From Streptomyces aculeolatus (GTDB lineage: Bacteria > Actinomycetota > Actinomycetes > Streptomycetales > Streptomycetaceae): a stretch of 64,000 nucleotides of DNA. Shown in pieces: positions 33,341-42,029 of the stretch. The stretch is taken from assembly GCF_020400605.1 (NCBI RefSeq), contig NZ_JAINRD010000023.1, forward strand, positions 62,001 through 126,000. The letters run 5' to 3'. A program made the translations under genes and the position numbers. The notes below the pieces were generated by a model, which did no database searches, was not told the DNA's origin, and was given only the letters and a program-made list of their open reading frames with translations. The first letter of the stretch is position 1; the number at the start of each line of letters is the position of its first letter.

Positions 33341-34315
33341 GTGGCCTCGCCGATGAGCACGCACAGCCCCTCTCCCTACGTCGACCTCTCCCGCGCCGAG
33401 TGGAGCGCCCTGCGCGACCGCACGCCGCTGCCGCTGACCGCGGCGGAGGTCGAGCGGCTGCGGGGGCTCGGCGACGTGATCGACCTGGACGAGGTACGGG
33501 ACATCTACCTCCCCCTCTCCCGCCTGCTCAACCTCTACGTCGGCGCCACCCACGGCCTCCGGCACGCCGTCAACACCTTCCTCGGCGGGCCCGGCGAGAC
33601 CGCGAAGCCCCAGGCCGGCACCCCCTTCGTCATCGGGCTCGCCGGCAGCGTGGCCGTCGGCAAGTCGACCGTCGCGCGGCTGCTCCAGGCGCTGCTCGCG
33701 CGCTGGCCCGAGCACCCGCGCGTGGAGCTGGTCACCACCGACGGGTTCCTGCTGCCCAACGCCGAGTTGGAGGCCCGCGGGCTGATGTCGCGCAAGGGCT
33801 TCCCCGAGTCGTACGACCGGCGCGCGCTGACCCGCTTCGTCGCCGACGTGAAGTCCGGGAAGGACGAGGTCACCGCGCCCGTCTACTCCCACCTCACGTA
33901 CGACATCGTCCCCGGCGAGCGGCTCAAGGTGCAGCGCCCCGACATACTCATCGTCGAGGGCCTCAACGTGCTCCAGCCCGCGCTCCCCGGCCGCGACGGC
34001 CGCACCCGCGTCGCGCTCGCCAACTTCTTCGACTTCAGCGTGTACGTGGACGCGCGCATCGAGGACGTCGCGCGCTGGTACATGGAGCGGTTCCGCAAGC
34101 TGCGCGAGACGGCGTTCCAGAACCCGCTGTCGTACTTCCGCCGCTACGCCGACGTCCCGGAGGCCGAGGCGATGGCGTACGGCGAACGCAACTGGCGCAC
34201 GATCAACGAGCCCAACCTCCGCCAGAACATCGCCCCGACCCGCGGCCGCGCCACCCTCATCATCCGCAAGGGCCCGGACCACAAGGTCCAGCGGCTGTCC
34301 CTGCGCAAGCTGTGA
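33341..34315 (+). CDS. coaA: Pantothenate kinase (type I)
   Basis: A 324-residue enzyme that phosphorylates pantothenate, the first step of coenzyme A synthesis. The P-loop is IGLAGSVAVGKST, followed by TTDGFLLPN, SYDRRALTRFV and YSHLTYDIVP. FFDFSVYVDA and NQNPLSYFRRYAD-type segments complete the family pattern. The start GTG at 33341 has a weak ribosome site, and an ATG at 33353 is an alternative. CoA feeds the neighbouring acpS reaction. Confidence 0.95.
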   Translation: MASPMSTHSPSPYVDLSRAEWSALRDRTPLPLTAAEVERLRGLGDVIDLDEVRDIYLPLSRLLNLYVGATHGLRHAVNTFLGGPGETAKPQAGTPFVIGLAGSVAVGKSTVARLLQALLARWPEHPRVELVTTDGFLLPNAELEARGLMSRKGFPESYDRRALTRFVADVKSGKDEVTAPVYSHLTYDIVPGERLKVQRPDILIVEGLNVLQPALPGRDGRTRVALANFFDFSVYVDARIEDVARWYMERFRKLRETAFQNPLSYFRRYADVPEAEAMAYGERNWRTINEPNLRQNIAPTRGRATLIIRKGPDHKVQRLSLRKL

Positions 34316-34356
34316 CAACCCGCGGCACCGGCACCGGCACCGGCTAGCCTCCCTCC

Positions 34357-35349
34357 ATGCTGCACCTGCGGATCCAGTGCCCCGCCGACCGTACCGACGA
34401 GGTCGTCGGCCTCCTGCACAAGACCGTCGGCACCGCCCACCTCGCCGTGCTCCGCGGCGCCTCCCTCGACCCCGTGGGCGACGTCGTGCTGTGCGACGTC
34501 GCCCGCGAGGCCGCCGACAAGCTGCTCCAGGAGCTGCGCGTGCGCGGGCTGTACGACGAGGGGGCGGTCTGCGTCGACCAGGTCGACCTGACGCTCTCGC
34601 GCCGCGCCGACCGGGCCGAGGAGGCCGCGCCGGGTGAGGCGGCGGACGCGGTGGTGTGGGAGTCGCTGGTCGAGGAGACGCACGAGGAGTCGACGCTGTC
34701 GATCACGTACCTCGCCATGCTCGGCGTCGCCACCCTGCTCGCCGCCTGCGGCGTGATGATCGACAGCGCGATCCTCATCGTCGGGGCGATGGCGGTGGGG
34801 CCGGAGTTCGGGCCGGTGGCGGGGCTGTGCGTGGCGCTGGTGCAGTGGCGGTCGCGGCTGGCGGCGCGGTCGCTCGGGGCGCTGCTCGCGGGGTTCGCGG
34901 CGGCGATGGCGCTGACGGTGGGGTTCAGCGTGATGATGGATGCCTTCGGGCTGTTCGCGGAGACTGATCTGGAGGCCGTGCGGCCGCAGACGGGGTTCAT
35001 CTTCGCGCCGGACTGGTTCTCGTTCATCGTGGCCCTGCTGGCGGGTGCGGCGGGCACGCTGTCGCTGACGTCGTCGAAGTCGGGCGCGCTGGTGGGCGTC
35101 GCGATCTCGGTGACGACGGTGCCGGCGGCGGCCAACGCGGCGATCGCGCTCAGTTACGGCGATTGGGGCCAGGCCCGCGGCTCGTCCGAGCAGTTGCTGC
35201 TCAACCTGCTGGGCATCGTCGTCGCCGGGACGCTCACGCTGCTGGTGCAGAAGCTGTACTGGGCCTGGCACGCGGAGCAGACGCTCGGCCAGCACGTCCA
35301 GCAGACGCGGGGAGCACACCACGCGCACCACCAGAACCGGCGGCTCTGA
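34357..35349 (+). CDS. DUF389 multi-pass membrane protein
   Basis: A 330-residue protein. An N-terminal ferredoxin-like cytoplasmic part (HLRIQCPADRTDEVV, ADKLLQELRVRGL) leads to about six membrane helices. TYLAMLGVATLLAACGVMID-SAILIVGAMAVGPEFGP is the DUF389 signature. It ends in a His-rich tail (GAHHAHHQNRRL). Function unknown. It follows coaA by 41 bases and could be co-transcribed. Confidence 0.9.
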   Translation: MLHLRIQCPADRTDEVVGLLHKTVGTAHLAVLRGASLDPVGDVVLCDVAREAADKLLQELRVRGLYDEGAVCVDQVDLTLSRRADRAEEAAPGEAADAVVWESLVEETHEESTLSITYLAMLGVATLLAACGVMIDSAILIVGAMAVGPEFGPVAGLCVALVQWRSRLAARSLGALLAGFAAAMALTVGFSVMMDAFGLFAETDLEAVRPQTGFIFAPDWFSFIVALLAGAAGTLSLTSSKSGALVGVAISVTTVPAAANAAIALSYGDWGQARGSSEQLLLNLLGIVVAGTLTLLVQKLYWAWHAEQTLGQHVQQTRGAHHAHHQNRRL

Positions 35350-35368
35350 CGGCCCGGACGGCCCGACC

Positions 35369-35423
35369 GCCGTACGCCGTACGCCACGGCAGCCCCGCAC
35401 GGCGTACGGCAACGGCGTACGGC
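35369..35423. terminator. Bidirectional terminator between DUF389 gene and glmM
   Basis: GCCGTACGCC occurs twice with a 7-base offset (35369, 35376), and its complement GGCGTACGGC occurs twice 13 bases apart (35401, 35414). Either pair gives a 10-bp stem between convergent genes. Confidence 0.6.
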
Positions 35424-35430
35424 AACGGCC

Positions 35431-36795
35431 TCAGCCCAGCGCCGACTTCACCACGTCCGCCAGCCGCCCCGCCACGGACCGGGCCTGGTCGGTGTCGGCC
35501 GCCTCCACCATGACCCGCACCAGCGGCTCCGTACCGGACGAGCGCAGCAGCACCCGCCCCGTGGCGCCCAGCTCGCGCTCGGCCTCCAGGACCGCCTGGC
35601 GCAGCTCCGGGGAGCTGGCGACCCGGGACTTGTCGACGTCCCGCACGTTGATCAGCACCTGCGGCAGCCGCTCCATCACCCCCGCCAGCTCCGCCAGCGG
35701 CCGGCCGCTGGCGGCCACGCGGGACGCGAGCAGCAGGCCGGTCAGGGTGCCGTCGCCGGTGGTGGCGTGGTCGAGGACGATGACGTGCCCGGACTGCTCG
35801 CCGCCGAGGGCGTAGCCGCCGCGCTTCATCTCCTCCAGCACGTAGCGGTCGCCGACCGCGGTCTGGATCAGCTCCACGCCCTCGCGCTCCAGCGCGAGCT
35901 TGAAGCCCAGGTTGGACATGACGGTGGCGACGACGGTGTTCTTGCGCAGCCGGCCCGCCTCGCGCAGGCCGAGGGCGAGCACGGCGAGGATCTGGTCGCC
36001 GTCGATCTCCTTGCCGCCGGCGTCGACGGCGAGGCAGCGGTCGGCGTCACCGTCGTGGGCGATGCCGAGGTCGGCGCCGTGTTCGACGACGGCGGCGCTG
36101 AGTTGGTCGAGGTGGGTGGAGCCGAAGCCGTCGTTGATGTTGAGGCCGGTGGGGTCGGTGCCGATGGGGATCACCTCGGCGCCGGCCCGCTGGAACGCCT
36201 CGGGGGAGACGCGGGCGGCGGCGCCGTGGGCGCCGTCGACGACGACCTTGAGCCCGTCGAGGCGGTGCGGCAGGACGCCGACCAGGTGGGCGACGTAGCG
36301 GTCGAAGCCCTGCTCGTAGCGCTGGACGCGGCCGACGCCGGCGCCCGTCGGGCGCTCCCAGGGCTCGCCGCGCTCGTGCTTGTGGTAGAGCGCCTCGATC
36401 TCGTCTTCCAGCTCGTCGGAGAGCTTGTGGCCGCCGCGGGCGATGAACTTCACGCCGTTGTCGGGCATCGGGTTGTGGCTGGCGGAGAGCATCACGCCGA
36501 GGTCGGCGCCGAGCGCGCCGGTGAGGTACGCGACCGCGGGGGTCGGCAGCACGCCCACGCGCAGCACGTCGACGCCCGCGCTGGCCAGTCCGGCGACGAC
36601 GGCCGCCTCCAGGAACTCTCCGGACGCCCGTGGATCGCGCCCGACCACCGCCTTCGGGCGCTGGCCGGCCGGCTGGGCGGCGTCGGCGATGGCGAGCACG
36701 TGTGCCGCCGCCACGGACAGCCCGAGGGCCATCTCCGCGGTGAGGTCCGCGTTGGCGACGCCGCGCACGCCATCGGTGCCGAAGAGTCGTCCCAC
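35431..36795 (-). CDS. glmM: Phosphoglucosamine mutase
   Basis: A 454-residue enzyme that converts glucosamine-6-P to glucosamine-1-P for UDP-GlcNAc and peptidoglycan. The phosphoserine loop is VMLSASHNPMPDNG (Ser106), the metal site DGDADR and the sugar loop GGEQSGHVI. RSSGTEPLVRVM is the phosphate-binding motif. The GTG at 36795 follows GGAGGAGATCA. It is 174 bases downstream of rpsI, past a terminator. Confidence 0.97.
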   Translation of the reverse strand: MGRLFGTDGVRGVANADLTAEMALGLSVAAAHVLAIADAAQPAGQRPKAVVGRDPRASGEFLEAAVVAGLASAGVDVLRVGVLPTPAVAYLTGALGADLGVMLSASHNPMPDNGVKFIARGGHKLSDELEDEIEALYHKHERGEPWERPTGAGVGRVQRYEQGFDRYVAHLVGVLPHRLDGLKVVVDGAHGAAARVSPEAFQRAGAEVIPIGTDPTGLNINDGFGSTHLDQLSAAVVEHGADLGIAHDGDADRCLAVDAGGKEIDGDQILAVLALGLREAGRLRKNTVVATVMSNLGFKLALEREGVELIQTAVGDRYVLEEMKRGGYALGGEQSGHVIVLDHATTGDGTLTGLLLASRVAASGRPLAELAGVMERLPQVLINVRDVDKSRVASSPELRQAVLEAERELGATGRVLLRSSGTEPLVRVMVEAADTDQARSVAGRLADVVKSALG

Positions 36796-36911
36796 TGATC
36801 TCCTCCGAGTGCTCCCGAGTGCTCAATTCTGAGCGAATACGTTCGACTACGGACCGTTAATAGTCCTAACGTGACCATACCCGCCGACCGTATGCCGACC
36901 ATACAAGCGCG

Positions 36912-36945
36912 CCCCGGCGCCCCCCGATCTCCGGGGGCGCCGGGG
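36912..36945 (-). terminator. Terminator after rpsI
   Basis: CCCCGGCGCCCCC pairs with GGGGGCGCCGGGG (13 bp) around an 8-base loop, 24 bases past the rpsI stop codon. No U-tract. It separates rplM-rpsI from glmM. Confidence 0.75.
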
Positions 36946-36969
36946 CTGAGCACAGTAGCAGTACGATGA

Positions 36970-37467
36970 TCAGCGCTTGCTGTACTGCGTTCCCTTACGG
37001 GCCTTCTTCAGACCGGCCTTCTTCCGCTCGACCGCGCGGTCGTCACGGGTCAGGAAGCCGGCCTTCTTCAGGGCACCGCGGTTGTTGTCCGCGTCCGCCT
37101 CGTTCAGCGCACGGGCCACGCCCAGGCGCAGCGCACCGGCCTGGCCGGAGATGCCGCCGCCGGCGATGCGGGCGACGACGTCGTAACGGTCGTCCAGCTC
37201 GAGCACCTTGAAGGGCTCGTTGACTTCCTGCTGGTGCACCTTGTTGGGGAAGTACCCCTCCAGGGTGCGGCCGTTGATCTTCCACTTGCCGGAGCCGGGG
37301 ACGATGCGCACCCGGGCGATGGCGTTCTTGCGGCGGCCGGTGCCCGCGGCCGGCTGCGGGTCACCGAAGCGCGCCGCGACGGACTCGGTGGTGTAGTCCT
37401 CGGCGGGCGTCTCGGTGGTGTACTCCTCGACGTCCTCGACGGGCGCCTCAGCGGTGGTCTCAGCCAC
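36970..37467 (-). CDS. rpsI: 30S ribosomal protein S9
   Basis: A 165-residue protein. The conserved core begins GTGRRKNAIARVRIVPGSG and ends with the basic tail KKARKGTQYSKR, whose end contacts P-site tRNA. An acidic Glu/Thr-rich N-terminal extension of about 40 residues, common in actinobacteria, precedes the core. Its start is 42 bases after the rplM stop codon. The pair rplM-rpsI is one operon. Confidence 0.98.
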   Translation of the reverse strand: MAETTAEAPVEDVEEYTTETPAEDYTTESVAARFGDPQPAAGTGRRKNAIARVRIVPGSGKWKINGRTLEGYFPNKVHQQEVNEPFKVLELDDRYDVVARIAGGGISGQAGALRLGVARALNEADADNNRGALKKAGFLTRDDRAVERKKAGLKKARKGTQYSKR

Positions 37468-37509
37468 GATTCTCCTCAGCTTCTCTGTCTCTAGGGGGTG
37501 TGGCCGGGA

Positions 37510-37953
37510 CTACTGCGCGACCTGGGTGATCTCGTACGGGACCGGCTGCTGAGCGGCGTGCGGGTGCTCGGCACCGCGGTACACCTTCAGCTTGCTGAGC
37601 ATCTGACGGCCCAGGGTGTTCTTCGGCAGCATGCCGCGGATGGCCTTCTCGACGGCCTTCTCCGGGTTCTTGTCCAGCAGCTCGTCGTAGCGGACGGAGC
37701 GGAGACCGCCCGGGTAGCCGGAGTGGCGGTAGGCCAGCTTCTGGGTCCGCTTGTTGCCGGAGAGGTGCACCTTGTCGGCGTTGATGATGATGACGAAGTC
37801 ACCAGCGTCGACGTGAGGCGCGTACACCGGCTTGTGCTTGCCACGCAGCAACTGGGCGACCTGGGAGGCCAGGCGGCCCAGAACGACGTCGGTGGCGTCG
37901 ATGACGTGCCACTGACGCTGGACGTCGCCGGGCTTGGGGCTGTACGTACGCAC
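37510..37953 (-). CDS. rplM: 50S ribosomal protein L13
   Basis: A 147-residue protein (TYSPKPGDVQRQWHVIDATDVVLGR, GDFVIIINADKVHLSGNK, MLPKNTLGRQML), an early-assembly protein binding 23S rRNA. The start is GTG at 37953. Promoter proximal in the rplM-rpsI pair, with about 240 bases of leader region upstream. Confidence 0.98.
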   Translation of the reverse strand: MRTYSPKPGDVQRQWHVIDATDVVLGRLASQVAQLLRGKHKPVYAPHVDAGDFVIIINADKVHLSGNKRTQKLAYRHSGYPGGLRSVRYDELLDKNPEKAVEKAIRGMLPKNTLGRQMLSKLKVYRGAEHPHAAQQPVPYEITQVAQ

Positions 37954-38193
37954 GGTCGTAGCCTTCGCTTCTTCAGTGGGTGTTCTCTGACAAGGTCACC
38001 CGGAGATCACGGCAGCAGTAGACCGCGCCGGCGACGCAAACCGACGGCTGATCGCTGATAAATCGTCCTGGTGGACCAGGCGTAACGGCCTCACGCGTGA
38101 GAACGAGCAGCCAATACGCACAACAATCCAGCAGAATACCGGGGCGCGCACCACCAGGTCAAAACACCCCTGCCCGCACCGCGGCCCCGAAGA
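37954..38193. other. Leader and promoter region of rplM-rpsI
   Basis: A 240-base gene-free stretch, less GC-rich than its surroundings between about 38020 and 38150. It should hold the rplM promoter and an mRNA leader that may be under L13 control. I cannot place hexamers reliably. Confidence 0.5.
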
Positions 38194-39813
38194 TCAACGC
38201 CGCCGGGCCACCCGGCCCTCGTCCCACACCGCCTCCGGCGTCTCCCGGACCCGGCCGTCCGCGCCGAAGACCAGGAACCGGTCGAAGCTGCGCGCGAACC
38301 AGCGGTCGTGCGTCACCGCCAGCACCGTCCCCTCGTACGCCTCCAGCCCCTCCTGGAGCGCCTCGGCGCTCTCCAGGTCCAGGTTGTCCGTCGGCTCGTC
38401 CAGCAGCAGCGCCGTCGACCCCTCCAGCTCCAGCAGCAGGATCTGGAAACGCGCCTGCTGCCCGCCCGAGAGCCGGTCGAAGGGCTGCTCCGCCGCCCGG
38501 TCCAGCTCGTACCGGCGCAGGGCCGGCATCGCCGCGCCCTTGTCCTTGGCGTAGTCCTTCCACAGGATGTCCAGCAGCGTGCGCCCCCGCAGCTCCGGGT
38601 GCGCGTGGGTCTGCGCGAAGTGACCCGGCACCACCCGGGCACCCAGCTTCCACGCCCCGGAGTGGGCCACGTCACCGCCGGCCAGCAGCCGCAGGAAGTG
38701 CGACTTCCCCGAGCCGTTCGAGCCGAGCACCGCGACCCGCTCGCCGTAGAAGACCTCCAGCGAGAACGGGCTCATCAGCCCGCTCAGCTCCAGCTCCGCG
38801 CACGTGATCGCCCGCACCCCGGTCCGCCCGCCGCGCAGCCGCATCTTGATGTCCTGCTCCCGCGGCGGCGCCATCGGCGGGCCGGCGTCCTCGAACTTCC
38901 CCAGCCGCGTCTGCGCCGCCCGGTAGCGCGAGGCCATGTCGGAGTTGAACGCGGCCTTCTGCTTGTACATCATCACCAGCCGCTTGAGCTTCGCGTGCTC
39001 CTCGTCCCAGCGCCGGCGCAGCTCCTCGAACCGCTCGAAGCGCTCCTTGCGCGCCTGGTGGTACGTGCCGAAGCCGCCGCCGTGCACCCACACGTCGCTG
39101 CCCGCGGGGCCCGGCTCCACGCTGACGATCTTCTCGGCGCTGCGCGCCAGCAGCTCCCGGTCGTGGCTGACGAACAGCACGGTCTTCGGCGTCTCGCGGA
39201 GCTGCTGCTCCAGCCACAACTTGCCGGGTACGTCCAGATAGTTGTCCGGCTCGTCGAGCAGCAGGACCTCGTCCGTACCGCGCAGCAGCGCCTCCAGCAC
39301 CAGCCGCTTCTGCTCGCCGCCCGACAACGTGCGCACCTCGCGCCACTGGGCCCGCTCGTACGGCACGCCCAGGGCCGCCGACGTGCACTTGTCCCACAGC
39401 GTCTCCGCCTCGTACCCGCGGACCTCCGCCCAGTCGCTCAGCGCCTGCGCGTAGGCGAGCTGCGCCGCCTCGTCGTCGCTCTCGATGATCGCCAACTCGG
39501 CCTCGTCGACGGCCGCGGCGGCGGTCCTGATCCGCGGCTGGGCGACGGAGACCAGCAGGTCGCGGACCGTACGCTCGTCACGCACCGAGCCGACGAACTG
39601 CGGCATCACACCCAGCCCGCCGCCGGTGGAGACGCTGCCGCCGTGCGGCTGCAGCTCGCCCGCGAGCAGCCGCAGCAGGGTCGTCTTCCCCGCCCCGTTG
39701 GCCCCCACCAGCGCGACGGCCGCGCCCTCGCCGACGCGGAACGAGACGTCGCCGAGCAGCGGCCGCCCGTCCGGCAGGTAGTACTCCAGGTGCGCGGCCT
39801 CCAGGTGTCCCAT
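38194..39813 (-). CDS. ABC-F family ATPase
   Basis: A 539-residue protein with two ABC cassettes and no membrane part, so it acts on ribosomes rather than in transport. Cassette 1 has LVGANGAGKTTLLRLL, LSGGEQKRLVLEALL and LLLDEPDNYLD. Cassette 2 has GSNGSGKSHFLRLL, LSGGQQARFQILLL and LLLDEPTDNLD. A charged linker with coiled-coil character (KERFERFEELRRRWDEEH) joins them. ABC-F proteins relieve ribosome stalling or protect against antibiotics, and its exact class cannot be told here. Note Ser-His instead of Ser-Thr after the Lys in the second Walker A. Confidence 0.93.
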   Translation of the reverse strand: MGHLEAAHLEYYLPDGRPLLGDVSFRVGEGAAVALVGANGAGKTTLLRLLAGELQPHGGSVSTGGGLGVMPQFVGSVRDERTVRDLLVSVAQPRIRTAAAAVDEAELAIIESDDEAAQLAYAQALSDWAEVRGYEAETLWDKCTSAALGVPYERAQWREVRTLSGGEQKRLVLEALLRGTDEVLLLDEPDNYLDVPGKLWLEQQLRETPKTVLFVSHDRELLARSAEKIVSVEPGPAGSDVWVHGGGFGTYHQARKERFERFEELRRRWDEEHAKLKRLVMMYKQKAAFNSDMASRYRAAQTRLGKFEDAGPPMAPPREQDIKMRLRGGRTGVRAITCAELELSGLMSPFSLEVFYGERVAVLGSNGSGKSHFLRLLAGGDVAHSGAWKLGARVVPGHFAQTHAHPELRGRTLLDILWKDYAKDKGAAMPALRRYELDRAAEQPFDRLSGGQQARFQILLLELEGSTALLLDEPTDNLDLESAEALQEGLEAYEGTVLAVTHDRWFARSFDRFLVFGADGRVRETPEAVWDEGRVARRR

Positions 39814-39967
39814 GCCCCCATCCTGGCGGCCCGCGGCGGCCCGGCGAAACGGGTTTTCGGCACAGCGCCGGCCGGGCCCGTCCCCGTACGCGCCCGACCG
39901 AGCCCGCGGCGCCCAACGCCCCCACTCAGCCGTCCGGGTGACGGCGGGCCCGGTTAAGATGCCCGCC

Positions 39968-40840
39968 ATGAGCTTCGGGCAGGGGGGCGGCGGCTTCGGC
40001 GGCCCCGGGGGGCAGGGGCAGGGATCGGGCTTCGGTCCGCCGGGATCCGGCGGGCCCGCGCCCGACTGGGGCGCGCTCGCCGACTCCGCGGCGGCCGAGC
40101 GGCGCCGCAAGCGGCGGCTGTTCACGATCGTCGGCGGGGCAGTGGCCACGGTGGTGATAGCCGGCGCGGTCGCCGCGGTGGTGGTGACCACCTCCGGCGG
40201 CGACGACGACCCGTCGGGCAGCGCGTCGAAGAACCAGATATCCGGCGCGGAGAGCGAGAGCGGGAAGGGCGACCCGACGTTCTCCTCGGTGGCCCCGCCG
40301 CCCGACCCCAGGAAGCTGATCTCCTCCGCGGACACCGACCCGGCGCCGCTGACCGTCGACAGCTTCTTCCCCAACGCCAAGATCACCGTCGACGGCCACG
40401 ACTACGACCGCAGGGCCACCGACAGCACCGACAAGTGCGCCTCCGCCGCCTCCACGGAGCTCGCCAAGGTCCTCAAGGCCAACGACTGCACGCGGCTGCT
40501 GCGCGCCACGTACACCCGCGGCGACACCGCCGTCACCGTCGGCGTCGCCGTCTTCGACAACGACGGCCCGGCCGGCCGCGCCGCCGAGCAGGCCGTCGGC
40601 AACCTGGAGTCGCTGCCCGGCAAGGGCGTACCCGAGTTCTGCCGCGCCACCGCCTGCCGGCTGACGACCAACACCCTCGGCCGCTACGCCTACTTCACCA
40701 TCGCCGGCTATGCCGACGGCAAGGCCGTCACCACCCAGGACCGCGCGACCAAGGAAGCCGTGCAGGACACCGGCTGGTACGTCTACCGCCGCATCATGGA
40801 CCGCGGCCGCGAGCAGTCCCTGAAGTCAACCGAGCAGTAG
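39968..40840 (+). CDS. Membrane-anchored protein of unknown function
   Basis: A 290-residue protein. A Gly/Pro-rich N-terminus (GQGGGGFGGPGGQGQGSGF) precedes an RRRKRR stop and a single transmembrane helix (about 51-74). Outside is an acidic linker and a globular domain from about 110, with four cysteines (DKCASAA, NDCTRLL, FCRATACRL) that could form two disulfides. This topology is common in Streptomyces secreted or wall-linked proteins. Function unknown. ATG at 39968, divergent from the ABC-F gene. Confidence 0.8.
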   Translation: MSFGQGGGGFGGPGGQGQGSGFGPPGSGGPAPDWGALADSAAAERRRKRRLFTIVGGAVATVVIAGAVAAVVVTTSGGDDDPSGSASKNQISGAESESGKGDPTFSSVAPPPDPRKLISSADTDPAPLTVDSFFPNAKITVDGHDYDRRATDSTDKCASAASTELAKVLKANDCTRLLRATYTRGDTAVTVGVAVFDNDGPAGRAAEQAVGNLESLPGKGVPEFCRATACRLTTNTLGRYAYFTIAGYADGKAVTTQDRATKEAVQDTGWYVYRRIMDRGREQSLKSTEQ

Positions 40841-40927
40841 CGCCGGACCCCCTTGCGGGTGAAAGGCGGCCCTCCGATAGGCGCAACCCGCGTGGTGCGA
40901 GGGCGCCCGCAGTGATCCGCTGGGGCC

Positions 40928-41929
40928 ATGAAGATCCTGGTCACCGGCGCCACGGGCGCCCTCGGCAGCCGACTCGTCCCCCTCCTCACCGCAGCCGGAC
41001 ACACCGTCACCGGCACCACCACGAGCGAGGCGAAGGCCGAGCGGCTGCGCGCGGCCGGCGCGGAGCCGGCCGTACTCGACGTGCTCGACGCCGCGGCCGT
41101 ACGGGAGACCGTGGCGAACGCCGCCCCCGAGGTGATCGTGCACGAGGCCACCGCGCTCTCCCGCGGCATCGACGAGCTGCGCCCGCGCGACCTCCGCCGC
41201 CTCGACGCGTCCTTCGCCCCCACCAACCGGCTGCGCACCGTGGGCACCGACAACCTGCTGGCGGCGGCCGCGGAGGCCGGCACCCGCCGGTTCGTCGCGC
41301 AGAGCTTCGCGGGCTGGCCGTACAAACGCGAGGGCGGCTGGATCAAGACCGAGGAGGACCCGATGGAGACCGACCCGCCGGCCGGCTCCGAGGAGTCCCT
41401 CGCGGCCATCCTGCACCTGGAGGAAGCGGTCACCACCGCCCCCGGCATGGAAGGCGTCGTCCTGCGCTACGGCGGCTTCTACGGCCCCGGTACGAGCATC
41501 ACCCCGGGCGGCCAGCAGGCGGAGATGATGCTCAAGCGGCGGGTGCCGGTGGTGGGCAGCGGCGACGGGATCATGTCCCTGGTCCACATCGACGACGCGG
41601 CGGCGGCGACGGCCGCGGCGGTCGAACGGGGCGAGCCGGGCCTCTACAACATCACCGACGACGACCCGGCGGCGCAGAAGGAGTGGGTGCCGCGGCTGGC
41701 GGCGGCGATGGGCGCGCCGCCGCCGCGGCGGGTGCCGCTGTGGCTGGCGCGGCTCGCGGCGGGGCCGTGGCTGGCGATGGTGATGACGGAGGGCAGGGGG
41801 GCGGCGAACGACAAGGCGAAGAGCGAGCTGGGGTGGCGGCTGGAGCACCCGACGTGGCGGGACGGCTTCAAGGAGGTGTTCGGGGCGGGTACGGCCCGTA
41901 CGGCACGGACCGCGGAGGCGGCCTCGTAG
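40928..41929 (+). CDS. NAD-dependent epimerase/dehydratase family protein
   Basis: A 333-residue extended SDR-type protein. The Rossmann motif is KILVTGATGALGSRL. The catalytic YxxxK is replaced or shifted (WPYKREGGW region), so a true epimerase activity is uncertain. VVLRYGGFYGPGT and SLVHIDDAAAAT are typical. It follows the membrane protein by 87 bases. Substrate unknown. Confidence 0.88.
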   Translation: MKILVTGATGALGSRLVPLLTAAGHTVTGTTTSEAKAERLRAAGAEPAVLDVLDAAAVRETVANAAPEVIVHEATALSRGIDELRPRDLRRLDASFAPTNRLRTVGTDNLLAAAAEAGTRRFVAQSFAGWPYKREGGWIKTEEDPMETDPPAGSEESLAAILHLEEAVTTAPGMEGVVLRYGGFYGPGTSITPGGQQAEMMLKRRVPVVGSGDGIMSLVHIDDAAAATAAAVERGEPGLYNITDDDPAAQKEWVPRLAAAMGAPPPRRVPLWLARLAAGPWLAMVMTEGRGAANDKAKSELGWRLEHPTWRDGFKEVFGAGTARTARTAEAAS

Positions 41930-41941
41930 GAGGCGGACGTC

Positions 41942-42014
41942 GGGGGCGGGCCCGCAGGAGACGGCCGGACGGGGCGGCCCGTACGAGAACGTCACTGCGG
42001 CACGGCCCGCCCCC
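41942..42014. terminator. Possible bidirectional terminator, epimerase and GH3
   Basis: GGGGGCGGGCC (41942-41952) and its exact complement GGCCCGCCCCC (42004-42014) lie 51 bases apart between convergent genes. The loop is long, so confidence is moderate. Confidence 0.4.
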
Positions 42015-42029
42015 TTCTCCCCCGCCCCC

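Noticed and set aside
36805..36830. CIRCE-like GAGTGCTC repeats upstream of glmM
   Set aside because: The two copies are direct, not inverted, and end in CTC rather than CTAA, so they are not an HrcA operator.
40928..41929. Calling the epimerase-like gene a specific sugar epimerase
   Set aside because: The catalytic YxxxK is not clear and there is no sugar-pathway neighbour.
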